Positions 33,312-43,735 of a stretch of 64,000 nt of DNA are shown piece by piece. The translations under genes and the position numbers were made by a program. The DNA is from Bacillota bacterium (lineage in GTDB: Bacteria > Bacillota > Ch66 > Ch109): assembly GCA_013178275.1 (NCBI GenBank), contig JABLWZ010000006.1, positions 186,001-250,000 on the forward strand, read 5' to 3'. The stretch's first letter is position 1. Every line of letters begins with the position of its first letter. Under the pieces are notes generated by a model that worked only from the letters and a program-made list of their open reading frames with translations, did no database searches and was not told the origin of the DNA.

Positions 33312-34205
33312 CTATATCCTGGCCAGTGCCTCCATCTGCTCATTGTACGATGGGTCGATGTATATCGCTGAAGTCTGGATGCTCTCGTGCCTGGCCAGCC
33401 GCCTTATAATCTCAATACCGACCCCAGCCTGCGCCAAGTTCTTGCAGAACGAATGGCGGAAGCGGTGCGGTGTGACCCCTTCCATATTGGCCAGTTTCGC
33501 GTACTTCTCCAGCATTAACTGAATGCCCCTGGGAGAGAACCACTCCGCCCTTTCAGACACGAATAGATATGGCGACGTTGAATACTTATGGTTTCGGCGC
33601 TGCCTCAGCCACTGCTTAAGGTTCCTACCGTGCTTATTGAGCAAAGTGACTACCGAATATTTCCCCTGCTTGCCCGCCCTGACCACCAGCCTGATATTGG
33701 TCCCGACCTTTATATCGTCCAGCTTCAGGTCCGACACTTCGTTTACCCTGAGCCCGCAGTAGAGCATCAGGTCGATGATGGCTAAATTCCGCAGCCGCTT
33801 GGTATCGTTCTTCTCCAGGTTGACGTAGCTGATGAACCGCTCCTGCTCCTGCCTGGTCAACCATCTGGCATTGTTCTTGGTGCCCTCGGTGTGACGAATC
33901 TTCTGGAGCTTGATTCTGGTCATGGGATTATCGATTACGGCCCCTATATCGCTTAAATAGTTGTAGAAGGTCTTTAGAGCAGCCACCGACTTGTTAACAG
34001 TCGCCTGAAACCGATTGAGGACATGCTTCATATAGGACACGTACTCTTTAACATCGATAGGCTTGACCAGTGTGATGTCGGTCCCGCCCGACCCCTCGTA
34101 CCAGGTAATAAACTGCGTAATCGCGATCCGGTAGGCAACAATAGTTTTAGAGTCTTTCCCTTCCTCGGTCAACCAGACCAGAAACTCCTCAAGATGATTG
34201 GACAT
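33312..34205 (-). CDS. XerC/D-like tyrosine recombinase
   Basis: A 297-residue complete tyrosine recombinase: N-terminal core-binding domain (1-90), catalytic Arg in YCGLRVNEV, TPHRFRHSFCKNLAQ, then RRLARHESIQTSAIYID with the final His and Tyr. It differs from the element integrase. Recombinases of this kind next to hsdMSR loci commonly invert or exchange hsdS target-recognition segments; here the hsdS partner is gone. It has its own GAGGGC-type ribosome site. Confidence 0.92.
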   Translation of the reverse strand: MSNHLEEFLVWLTEEGKDSKTIVAYRIAITQFITWYEGSGGTDITLVKPIDVKEYVSYMKHVLNRFQATVNKSVAALKTFYNYLSDIGAVIDNPMTRIKLQKIRHTEGTKNNARWLTRQEQERFISYVNLEKNDTKRLRNLAIIDLMLYCGLRVNEVSDLKLDDIKVGTNIRLVVRAGKQGKYSVVTLLNKHGRNLKQWLRQRRNHKYSTSPYLFVSERAEWFSPRGIQLMLEKYAKLANMEGVTPHRFRHSFCKNLAQAGVGIEIIRRLARHESIQTSAIYIDPSYNEQMEALARI

Positions 34206-34405
34206 AAAGAAGCCCTCCTAACAGGTATTCTACGATGAACACAAGCGGCTACACCTAGGTGTTCTACGAATAGTTTTCCCTGTTTCAAGGGCTTTTTAAT
34301 CGCAGAATGTTAATTCTGCGAACTTCTTTATAGGTTTAAATAAAGTATGCCATATGGTAATATATACCTGAAACTTGGAATCTTAATCTAAACGCGAGGG
34401 TAAAA

Positions 34406-34960
34406 ATGGAAGACGGAATTATTAATTTTATTAAATCTATATTGCCTAATAAATTTCTACGTAAATATTTTATTTATATTAAGAATAATTATATAGCAGT
34501 GATTTTATGTTTGGTTTCTACCTTATTTTTGGGACGCTTCGTTTATTCAAAATATGGACTTTTAGGCATTGACAATATTAATGTACAAATTTTCATATTT
34601 CTTATTATTACCACGAGCTTTCTTTGGGGTTACATCTTAAATGCTATAATCAATCTGCACAAAAAGCCATCTAAAATTGTGTTAGGTGTAAAATGGTATT
34701 ATAAACGTACAGCCAACGGAGATATACAGCTTGACGAAAATCCTCATTGTCTAAAATGTGATGAACCGTTGCAGATTAATATTTACGAAACAAAATGTAG
34801 TTCGTGCGGCTGGAACGAATATATGGAAAAATATGTCGGAGGCAATTTCGAATCATGGCAGGCATTATTAGAATTTGTTGAAGGTAAAATTAAAGATCAA
34901 CGTATTCAGCCCCGATTAGAGCCTGAATATCACCATGATTCTGGAGGCTTTTACAGTTAA
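34406..34960 (+). CDS. Membrane protein with C-terminal zinc ribbon, AT-rich cargo gene
   Basis: A 184-residue protein with two hydrophobic spans (about 30-47 and 60-84) and a cytoplasmic C-terminal part with HCLKCDEPLQ and TKCSSCGWN, a CxxC...CxxC zinc ribbon. No family is recognised. Base composition is much richer in AT than the neighbours. It overlaps or nearly abuts the HEPN-like gene, suggesting the two work together. Confidence 0.72.
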   Translation: MEDGIINFIKSILPNKFLRKYFIYIKNNYIAVILCLVSTLFLGRFVYSKYGLLGIDNINVQIFIFLIITTSFLWGYILNAIINLHKKPSKIVLGVKWYYKRTANGDIQLDENPHCLKCDEPLQINIYETKCSSCGWNEYMEKYVGGNFESWQALLEFVEGKIKDQRIQPRLEPEYHHDSGGFYS

Positions 34961-34997
34961 GGATAATTGTTTCTGCAGTAACTATGAGGTTTTAAAC

Positions 34998-35684
34998 ATG
35001 TATAATCTTATTGACGGTGTGGCGTATAGCAAATATAATCAGATACTTTTAAAGCAACTACATAAAGCATTTAGAGAAAAAGATGATGTCTTTTTTGCAC
35101 AGGTTCTATATGACGAGATGCTGATGGTGATAGATGATTATGCCCTTTTCTTGTCATTCTATGATAAATATAGAAGGTCAGGCAACGTGCACCAAGCTGT
35201 ACATTTAGGTGAAAACTGTTTGTACAGAGCAACTTGCTTCTGGGAGCATATGGCTTATTTTCTTTGTTCTTTTTTCCATGAATATATGTTCACTACTGCC
35301 AAGGGCAAAAACAAATATTTTAAAGAGGATGATAGAACAATATCCTTTAAAAAAGTAATTAAATGTTTAATTGATAATGCAAAAGACATTGATGTTTCGG
35401 AATACGATAGGATTAAATCAATTGAGGAACTTTTTTCTGGACGATTCTCGTCCAGAAGCATTCGGCATATTACTACTCACCGTTATCATACTGGAGTACT
35501 TTCAGTCAGAATTGAAGGAAGTTATAAAACCACTTCTCCTGCAACGCCTGAAGTGTTGTATGGTCATGTTGATAAAATCAGAGAAGAACTTGAATCTGAC
35601 TTTAAAGCTATCTTTTTGGCTATAGAACAATACCTCAAAGTCGTTAAATGGCGTATTTCTAAAATTCCTGTAACTGGAAGGTAA
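34998..35684 (+). CDS. HEPN-like protein (Cthe_2314-type), AT-rich cargo gene
   Basis: A 228-residue helical protein from ATG 34998, which has GAGG 8 bases upstream; a longer frame starts at 34935. Near residue 150 it carries SIRHITTHRYH, which fits the R-x4-H catalytic motif of HEPN ribonucleases, and the surrounding helices resemble Cthe_2314-like HEPN proteins. HEPN domains act as RNases in toxin-antitoxin and antiviral systems. The partner is the membrane zinc-ribbon protein just upstream. Function is inferred; the motif is short. Confidence 0.65.
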   Translation: MYNLIDGVAYSKYNQILLKQLHKAFREKDDVFFAQVLYDEMLMVIDDYALFLSFYDKYRRSGNVHQAVHLGENCLYRATCFWEHMAYFLCSFFHEYMFTTAKGKNKYFKEDDRTISFKKVIKCLIDNAKDIDVSEYDRIKSIEELFSGRFSSRSIRHITTHRYHTGVLSVRIEGSYKTTSPATPEVLYGHVDKIREELESDFKAIFLAIEQYLKVVKWRISKIPVTGR

Positions 35685-35848
35685 ACCCCATACCGTTACT
35701 TAGTTTATCATAAATTGTATAAGATTGTCATCATCTCGGAAATAATGATTATAGTACACACGATTCATTTTTCTGGGGTAGTGAAAAATCGCGAATCGTG
35801 GGTGGCTAGCGGTAGTAAGTAAAGAAGAACCCAGTAAGAATAAGGGTT

Positions 35849-35932
35849 TGGCGGAACTGGCAGACGCGCACGTTTGAGGGGCGTGTGGGCGACCGTACGG
35901 GTTCAAGTCCCGTCTCCGACACCATTTTTATG
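35849..35932 (+). repeat. Attachment site attR (84-bp direct repeat, copy 2)
   Basis: Identical to 25873-25956. It holds the tRNA-Leu sequence from the D arm to CCA but lacks the 5' acceptor strand, so it is not a functional tRNA gene. Confidence 0.92.
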
Positions 35933-36081
35933 CCTATTTATCAAGGATTTCGGATTATATGGGCGTCGCCTTATATTGGCCTCAAAAACAACAGAGCGTG
36001 AGTGCCTAAAGGAGGTACCCACGCCTTACACATTCTTGTTTACGACTACCCTTCGGAAAATATCGAGGGTAGCTTATATTT

Positions 36082-36096
36082 ATGGCCAGGAATTAG
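36082..36096 (+). pseudogene. Remnant of a second integrase start
   Basis: After attR about 150 bp resemble the leader of the element integrase (25957-26106), ending in ATGGCCAGGAATTAG where the intact gene reads ATGGCCAGGAGTAAG. Similarity then stops. This is the 5' stub of a second, related element. Confidence 0.7.
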
Positions 36097-36188
36097 AAGA
36101 TATTATCCGTCCAATCTAAATTTTTATTCGTGCTAAATTCCTCTCTGCTCTTCATATCACCCAGGTATAGAAGATAGCTTCTACTCAT
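36093..36188 (-). pseudogene. HEPN (HepT/DUF86) toxin 5' remnant
   Basis: A 31-codon frame beginning MSRSYLLYLGDM, as HepT/DUF86 toxins often do, starts at ATG 36188 in ATGA overlap with the stop of the MNT gene. It runs into the integrase stub and stops, so most of the toxin is lost. Confidence 0.6.
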
Positions 36189-36468
36189 ACGTACTTTACC
36201 TCGCGGAGTATCTTATTCTTCAACTGCGGTTTCAGCGCCTTTTCCGTTACCAGGTCAACCTTCCGGTCGAGGATATATTCCAAGTATTCCTTAAGGCTAA
36301 GGAACTCAAAAATATCCACCGGTTTACTAAATTCAACCAGCACATCTCGCGTCATTCGCTTCATCTCTGGCAAATGAACCAAATATCCCCCATTCTACTC
36401 ACGTTATACCTCTGGCGTAATTCTTCTAAGTTTTTCTTTATGTCCGCATGTGGGTTTAATGATGCCAT
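36185..36468 (-). pseudogene. Frameshifted MNT nucleotidyltransferase antitoxin (MntA-like)
   Basis: Reading the three frames in turn gives MASLNPHADIKKNLEELRQR, then IFGSFARDEAND in a second frame, then DVLVEFSKPVDIFEFLSLKE to EVKYV in a third. Together this is a minimal nucleotidyltransferase with the GSxxR motif; two frameshifts break it and disturb the DSD metal motif. MntA adenylylates and so neutralises HepT. The first 20 codons have an intact ATG at 36468. Confidence 0.75.
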
Positions 36469-36654
36469 TTCAAACAACCTTACAAGTAAGCCCTCCACAG
36501 CAGCAACCACTCGATGGCATATAGCCTAATTTTGCCTATTGAGGTCTTTCTTGCCTTCCCCACTTTAACGGCTGGAGACTACTCCTTTTCCCCATTGAAA
36601 CCCTCAGATCTATCCGGTGCCTAACTCATTCTGCCGATGCAGCAGTGTGAGCAA

Positions 36655-36684
36655 CTGGACTACAAAGACTTCTTAAAGTATAAT
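36655..36684 (+). promoter_or_regulatory. Candidate promoter of the KaiC/PEP-synthase-like gene
   Basis: CTGGAC (36655-36660), 18-bp spacer, TATAAT (36679-36684), 60 bp before the start codon. Confidence 0.5.
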
Positions 36685-36743
36685 TTATTTATTTAGAATA
36701 AATTCAAATAATAGGGGAAAAGACCTTTAGAAAGGGACAACTT

Positions 36744-39356
36744 ATGCAAGTTTACGAGCGGGTGTCTACTGGTCTCAACGGTCTGGATAAGGTTCTTGAT
36801 CAGCTGCGCTTGGGTGATAACGTGGTATGGCAAGTCGACAGCATTGATGATTATCGGCACTTCGTAGAACCATTCGTTCGTAATGCGTTATTAGAAAACC
36901 GAAAGATAGTCTACATACGTTTTGGCCAGCACGAAGAAGTTGTTACTGCCCAACCTGGCGTAAAAGTATATCAATTGAATCCCAACCAAGGGTTCGAGTC
37001 ATTCTCGAATGAGGTTCACACCATAGCAACCAGCGAGGGAGAGGGCGCCTTCTATGTTTTCGACAGTCTTTCCGCTCTACTTTCTGTATGGGCAAATGAC
37101 CTTATGATCGGAAATTTTTTTAAGGTTACCTGCCCTTACCTGTTCGAATTGAACACCATCGGTTACTTCGCCGTGCTGAGAGGCATGAACTCATACCAGA
37201 CTATAGCCCGTATCAGGGAAACCACCCAGCTCCTGCTGGATATCTATTGCTTTGAAGGCCGCTTTTACTTGCATCCACTCAAGGTGTGGAACCGCTACTC
37301 CCCGACCATGTTCCTTCCACATGTTGGATCCGGGGAGGACTTCATGCCGATAACCAGCAGCGTGGAGGCGGCTAGGCTCTTTTCCCATTTCCAGCGCCAA
37401 GGTCTTGGCGACGCAGGGCGCAAGCTCGATTATTGGGACCGGGTCTTTATCAAAGCCCAGGAACTGATGGAAAAGCTGGAGACGGGCGATACCATATACC
37501 AGATTGAAGAACGGGAAATGGTTGAAGACTTATGCCGTATGATGATAGGAAGAGAAGAGCGGCTCCTGGCCTTGGCGCGTAAATATTTTTCTCTTAAAGA
37601 CCTCCTGAAGATTAGAAACCGCCTTATTGGTTCCGGGTATATCGGCGGTAAGACGGTAGGAATGCTGCTGGCCCGTAACATTTTGCGTAATGATCCGCAC
37701 ACTAGATGGCCTTTTCTGCTTGAAACACACGATTCTTTCTACATAGGTTCCGACGTTTACTATACCTACTTGGTGGAAAACGACTGTTGGAAGCTTCACC
37801 TGGAGCAGAAAAAAGCCGAACATTACTTCTCGGCAGCGGCAGAACTTAAACAAAGGATTTTAGAGGGTAACATATCCAGTGTCATCCGGGAAGAGTTTCA
37901 ACAGATGCTTGAATACTTTGGCCAATCTCCTATTATAGTACGTTCCAGCAGCTTGCTGGAGGATGGGTTTGGAAATGCCTTCGCAGGAAAATACGCCAGC
38001 CATTTCTGTGTCAACCAGGGTACCCCACAAGAGAGATACCAGTACTTTGAAGAAGCTATTAAATCTATCTTCGCCAGTACTATGAGTGAAGATGCGCTCG
38101 CCTATCGCCAAAAAAGAGGGTTAGCCAAATGTGACGAACAGATGGCGCTGCTGGTGCAGAGGGTCTCCGGTTCCTACCACGGGCGCTATTTTTTCCCTGA
38201 TTTAGCTGGGGTGGCCCTGTCTTACAACCCTTTTGTGTGGCGGGAGGATTTGGACCCGCAGTCTGGAATGATGCGGCTGGTTTTAGGGCTTGGAACCCGG
38301 GCGGTGGACCGGGTTGAGGATGACTATCCTCGGATAGTAGCCCTAGATAAACCTCTGGCGCGTCCAGACTCAAGCATTGACGAAATACGTCGTTTTTCAC
38401 AGCATAAGGTAGACTTACTGGATACCCAGACCAACCAATGGAGCACCGAGCCTCTAAACCACGTGGCCGAGCTGATGTCTGGGCTGCCGAACTGGAACCT
38501 TTGGGCGATTCGTGACAAGGAAGCTACCAGCAAAATGAGGGAATTGGGTATAGAGGATAAAGAAGCATGGGTTCTGAATTTTAAAAAACTCCTTGGCGGA
38601 ACCTCATTTGCCCCTATCATCCAGAAAATGCTACAGACGCTGGAAAAGGCCTACGACTACCCGGTTGATATCGAGTTCACTGCCAATTTCGATCAAAATG
38701 GAGAATTTCAAATCAACCTGCTGCAGTGCCGCCCTCTGCAGACATACCAGAAGGCTAGAGCACAAACCGGTCAATTCACTCCCCCGCCTAATGACATATT
38801 GTTTAAAACCAAGAACAGCTTCATGGGTGAGGACGCCCTGCAAACAGTTAACCGGATTATCTATGTACAGCCTGAGGAGTATTCTATCCTGCCAATCTCA
38901 GATAAATACCAGATAGCCCGGGTTGTAGGTTACCTGAATCGATTGCACAGCGACCGCGAATCCACTCAACTCATGTTGATTGGGCCAGGGCGATGGGGAA
39001 CCAGTACCCCCGCGCTGGGGATCCCGGTCTCCTTCGCAGAAATAAGCAACACCTCGGTACTGGTCGAAGTAGCTTTCCCGAAGGGCGGCTATGCTCCGGA
39101 GCTATCTTTTGGAACTCATTTTTTCCAGGATCTGGTCGAGAACCATATTTTCTATGTAGCTTTGTTCCCGGGTAGCGATGGTGTGTCTTTTAACTGGGAA
39201 TTCTTTGATCAGGCCGAGAATTCATTGGTCCAGATGTTTCCCGAATACATGAAGTGGGAGAAGGTAATCAAACTAATCGATCTGGCGGACCTGAAACGTA
39301 CCCTCTGGTTAGATGCGAACCTCTCATCAAGACAATTACAGTGTTACCTGCTGTAG
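36744..39356 (+). CDS. KaiC-like domain fused to PEP-synthase-type ATP-grasp domain
   Basis: An 870-residue protein. Residues 1-230 resemble a KaiC/RadA RecA-like fold (STGLNGLDKVLDQLRLGDNV, FYVFDSLSALLSVWAND), but the Walker A GxxxxGK(S/T) is replaced by VDSIDDY, so it probably does not hydrolyse ATP. Residues about 310-680 are the pyruvate-phosphate-dikinase/PEP-synthase N-terminal ATP-grasp, with PIIVRSSSLLEDGFGNAFAG and the metal/ATP site IEFTANF and LLQCRPLQTY. The phosphohistidine and PEP-binding domains are absent. A C-terminal domain carries LIGPGRWGTSTPALG. It may phosphorylate something other than pyruvate. GAAAGGGAC gives the start. Confidence 0.85.
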   Translation: MQVYERVSTGLNGLDKVLDQLRLGDNVVWQVDSIDDYRHFVEPFVRNALLENRKIVYIRFGQHEEVVTAQPGVKVYQLNPNQGFESFSNEVHTIATSEGEGAFYVFDSLSALLSVWANDLMIGNFFKVTCPYLFELNTIGYFAVLRGMNSYQTIARIRETTQLLLDIYCFEGRFYLHPLKVWNRYSPTMFLPHVGSGEDFMPITSSVEAARLFSHFQRQGLGDAGRKLDYWDRVFIKAQELMEKLETGDTIYQIEEREMVEDLCRMMIGREERLLALARKYFSLKDLLKIRNRLIGSGYIGGKTVGMLLARNILRNDPHTRWPFLLETHDSFYIGSDVYYTYLVENDCWKLHLEQKKAEHYFSAAAELKQRILEGNISSVIREEFQQMLEYFGQSPIIVRSSSLLEDGFGNAFAGKYASHFCVNQGTPQERYQYFEEAIKSIFASTMSEDALAYRQKRGLAKCDEQMALLVQRVSGSYHGRYFFPDLAGVALSYNPFVWREDLDPQSGMMRLVLGLGTRAVDRVEDDYPRIVALDKPLARPDSSIDEIRRFSQHKVDLLDTQTNQWSTEPLNHVAELMSGLPNWNLWAIRDKEATSKMRELGIEDKEAWVLNFKKLLGGTSFAPIIQKMLQTLEKAYDYPVDIEFTANFDQNGEFQINLLQCRPLQTYQKARAQTGQFTPPPNDILFKTKNSFMGEDALQTVNRIIYVQPEEYSILPISDKYQIARVVGYLNRLHSDRESTQLMLIGPGRWGTSTPALGIPVSFAEISNTSVLVEVAFPKGGYAPELSFGTHFFQDLVENHIFYVALFPGSDGVSFNWEFFDQAENSLVQMFPEYMKWEKVIKLIDLADLKRTLWLDANLSSRQLQCYLL

Positions 39357-39494
39357 CTATCCCTAAAAATATTTCCGTTTCGTCGGTCTGGAGGTTTGCC
39401 GCTAACTTCCTCAGATTACCCGTTACCAGGGACACCCTTCTTAACTATCCTCGCCGTTCGGGACTGTCAGCGCCCGCCGGGTACATAAATAAAT

Positions 39495-39515
39495 GAGGGC
39501 TGTGGTACAGCCCTC
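39495..39515 (-). terminator. Terminator of gdhA
   Basis: GAGGGCTG and CAGCCCTC around a 5-base loop; on the minus strand followed by ATTTATTTAT. Confidence 0.6.
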
Positions 39516-39543
39516 ATCGGATGGTGCAGTAAACTGTTTACTG

Positions 39544-41397
<1,854 letters not shown>

Positions 41398-41426
41398 TTG
41401 ATAATCATTAGCAAATATGGTATGAT
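41398..41426 (+). promoter_or_regulatory. Promoter of the Gre-like gene
   Basis: TTGATA (41398-41403), 17-bp spacer, TATGAT (41421-41426). Confidence 0.65.
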
Positions 41427-41451
41427 TAATCAGAACATAAATAAAGGACAA

Positions 41452-41492
41452 GTGGGCATTTTGCTTTTGCAAAGTGCCCACGATGCTTTTTT
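41452..41492 (+). terminator. Leader hairpin with T run (possible attenuator)
   Basis: GTGGGCATTTTGC pairs over 13 bp with GCAAAGTGCCCAC around TTTT (one G-T wobble), followed after 5 bases by TTTTTT. It lies between the promoter and the start codon of the Gre-like gene. Confidence 0.6.
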
Positions 41493-41531
41493 ATGCGATT
41501 ACCATTAAATGTAATGAACAGGAGGACTGTC

Positions 41532-41972
41532 ATGACTCGGAATATCGTCTTAGCCCCGCTGGTATTTGAAGGGCTGATACAGCATTTAGCGGATATGGAT
41601 GAGGTGAAAAGTGGGAAAGACAATCGCTGCTTCCCTCGTCATCTCATTGAAAACGGTAATTTAAGTGAATTCTTAGAAGCATACTTATCGACATTGGAAA
41701 ACACATTGGGAAACATAAGCACGTCTGAAGAAGCCACCAATGACTTTCCACTGGTTATAATCGGAAGCCAAATCGAGATAGAAGATCTTGATGAAGGGGG
41801 GATTTTTAAACACCGAATAGTACCGCCATTCCAATCAAAAGTAATTCCTGATGACATATCCTGCTTATCCCCACTAGGCCGGGCTTTACTGCTAAAAAGT
41901 GTTGGCGACTTGATTGAGGTTAACGTTCCGATGGGGAAGGTCAAATACCGGATAGTTTCTGTAAGATTATGA
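41532..41972 (+). CDS. GreA/GreB-family C-terminal domain protein
   Basis: A 146-residue protein. ATG 41532 is chosen because CAGGAGG stands 6 bases ahead; an upstream in-frame ATG at 41493 lies inside the hairpin T run. The C-terminal half (IGSQIEIEDLDEGGIFKHRI, DISCLSPLGRALLL, IEVNVPMGKVKYRI) is the FKBP-like domain of Gre factors. The N-terminal coiled coil is shortened to about 60 residues and shows no acidic tip pair clearly. It likely binds RNA polymerase near the secondary channel, as a Gre, Rnk or Gfh-type modulator. Confidence 0.82.
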   Translation: MTRNIVLAPLVFEGLIQHLADMDEVKSGKDNRCFPRHLIENGNLSEFLEAYLSTLENTLGNISTSEEATNDFPLVIIGSQIEIEDLDEGGIFKHRIVPPFQSKVIPDDISCLSPLGRALLLKSVGDLIEVNVPMGKVKYRIVSVRL

Positions 41973-42231
41973 ACATGAAGGAGCAGCAGGGGTTCATTCT
42001 GCTCTAATTATTGTTATCATTCATCTCTTCTTCTATGTTGCACAGAATTGTGTAAGCTGATATAAGGTTTATTGTATCTATTTTCATCACGCATTACATA
42101 ATTTATCGAATAAATCCCATTGTGCCTTTGCAATTGACTTTTTTGCATTTATCATGGGAGTATATAAAAATGAGTAAGCTTCAGCACTATCGCTTTGGCA
42201 CAGAAAACAAAAAGGGGAAAGAATTTGCCGA

Positions 42232-43680
42232 ATGAGGGTACCGCTGGCTATAAAGCAAAACTACATATTCCGCCTGCTTACTTCATTTATAGGGTTGTGG
42301 AATTCACGGGACGGCCTGAGCTTTAAAAACGTACGCTTAAGTCATTTGCAGTATTTTCTTGCTTTGCCTTTGTCGCTCACTTTCGCGAATATGCAGGAAA
42401 TATTGTTCCAAAGCGACGTCCAACTGTTCGGACTGGATGCTAAAACCCTTATTTTCATCGTTTATTGCCTCGGAGCCGGGCTGCTGTTTGCCCTTTCCAG
42501 CGTCAGGAACATGATCGTTGTATCAAGAGTATCTGCGATCATCATCGCGGCGGGTTTTATCCCCTGGATTTTTATGGCCGACGGGCCGGTCAGCCTGTTC
42601 CTCGCTTTATTATTCATGTTCGGTTTGGGGGGTAGCGTAGCCTGCGCCTCATTTGCCTATACCTTCGCGCTCAACAACCCGGAGCGTTTTCTGGGCGCTG
42701 TTATGCTCTCGTTTTTTTATGCCTTGGCGAGGCTTAACGCTGGATTACCGGTCATGCCACCGCTTTTTTACCTAATATTTTTGTCGATGCTCGTGGCCGG
42801 AACCGTGTTTTGCCTGGCTCTGTTCAAAACAGCGGACTTTGCCGATCTGCTTGAAAAAAACCAAGCCAAATTGAATTCAGCGATCAAGCTCACGCTATAT
42901 TTCTTTATCGCTGCTTACTGCGTAGATTACTTCTACTATTATCTGCCCGGGTCTTCAGAGCCAAAAGCGATGGCCTTATCTGGATTGTTTGGCTTATTGG
43001 CGGTCTGCCTGTCGGTGGTGATGCAAATGGTCGCCAAACGCAGCGTATGGCATATGTGCAACCTGTTTTTTATCGCGATGATCTGCAGCTATGCCTTGTA
43101 TTTCGCTCCCGACGGCTCGTTTTGGCGGGATGCCGCCGTATCCTTGCACGGGTTTCAGCTCATTGGGTACACGGTCATGTTTTATCTGCTCGGCTGCGTA
43201 TTCAAAAAGCATGGCGATTTTCGCCTGTTCAAGCTTTGTTTGGTTGTTGTTCTGCTGGCAAGCGTGTTGACCTATATCATTCCCGACGCACTTTCCAAAT
43301 ACGCCCCGGCGCTTATGCTGCCGCTGGCGACAATTACGTCCGGCGCTCTTTTTGTCGGGTTTATGCTGCTGTCTCCCGCCTACGCCAGGGATCTGTTTTT
43401 TGCCGACTGGTCGGAGGATTTTCATCGCCTGGACATGACCGAGGCCGAAAGAAAAGTAGAACAGTTCGACAAGCTGGAAAACTTAAATCTCACGCCTCGG
43501 GAAAAAGAAGTAGCCGCTTTTCTCCTACACGGACTGACTGCCAGGCAAATAGCCGGCGAATTAAGCATATCACTCAATACCGCCAATTTCCATATAAAAA
43601 ACTTATACAAAAAGTTGGGCATAGCCGGACGCCTGGAATTATTTTCCCGCTTTGGCGTTCAGACTACCACAGACAAATAA
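42232..43680 (+). CDS. Membrane-integrated LuxR-family regulator
   Basis: A 482-residue protein with about twelve hydrophobic spans (residues 40-390) followed by a cytoplasmic LuxR helix-turn-helix (about 420-475) reading NLTPREKEVAAFLLHGLTAR, then SISLNTANFHIKNLYKKLGI. A transcription factor tethered by an MFS-like membrane domain presumably senses an extracellular or membrane signal. This architecture recurs in Firmicutes and Actinobacteria. GGGGAAAG precedes the ATG. Possible targets are its own gene or the exoprotein genes downstream. Confidence 0.88.
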   Translation: MRVPLAIKQNYIFRLLTSFIGLWNSRDGLSFKNVRLSHLQYFLALPLSLTFANMQEILFQSDVQLFGLDAKTLIFIVYCLGAGLLFALSSVRNMIVVSRVSAIIIAAGFIPWIFMADGPVSLFLALLFMFGLGGSVACASFAYTFALNNPERFLGAVMLSFFYALARLNAGLPVMPPLFYLIFLSMLVAGTVFCLALFKTADFADLLEKNQAKLNSAIKLTLYFFIAAYCVDYFYYYLPGSSEPKAMALSGLFGLLAVCLSVVMQMVAKRSVWHMCNLFFIAMICSYALYFAPDGSFWRDAAVSLHGFQLIGYTVMFYLLGCVFKKHGDFRLFKLCLVVVLLASVLTYIIPDALSKYAPALMLPLATITSGALFVGFMLLSPAYARDLFFADWSEDFHRLDMTEAERKVEQFDKLENLNLTPREKEVAAFLLHGLTARQIAGELSISLNTANFHIKNLYKKLGIAGRLELFSRFGVQTTTDK

Positions 43681-43735
43681 AAAAACTACGGAGATATGGG
43701 TATATCGTTTCCTATTAGATAAAAAAGAAAGTGTA

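Larger units (their letters stand above)
25873..35932. mobile_element. tRNA-Leu integrative element, satellite-like (about 10 kb)
   Basis: Bounded by the 84-bp identical repeat at the 3' end of tRNA-Leu and at 35849-35932. It encodes a tyrosine integrase next to attL, a small-terminase-like HTH protein, a primase-helicase, an excisionase-like protein and, toward attR, a deleted type I restriction system, a second recombinase and an AT-rich two-gene cargo. No capsid, tail, conjugation or relaxase genes are seen, so it cannot move between cells alone. Gene content resembles phage satellites (PICI/P4-like), by inference. Confidence 0.85.

Noticed and set aside
35849-35930. Second tRNA-Leu gene
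   Set aside because: The 5' acceptor strand is replaced (GGTTTGG instead of GTCGGAG), so the cloverleaf cannot close; it is the attR copy.
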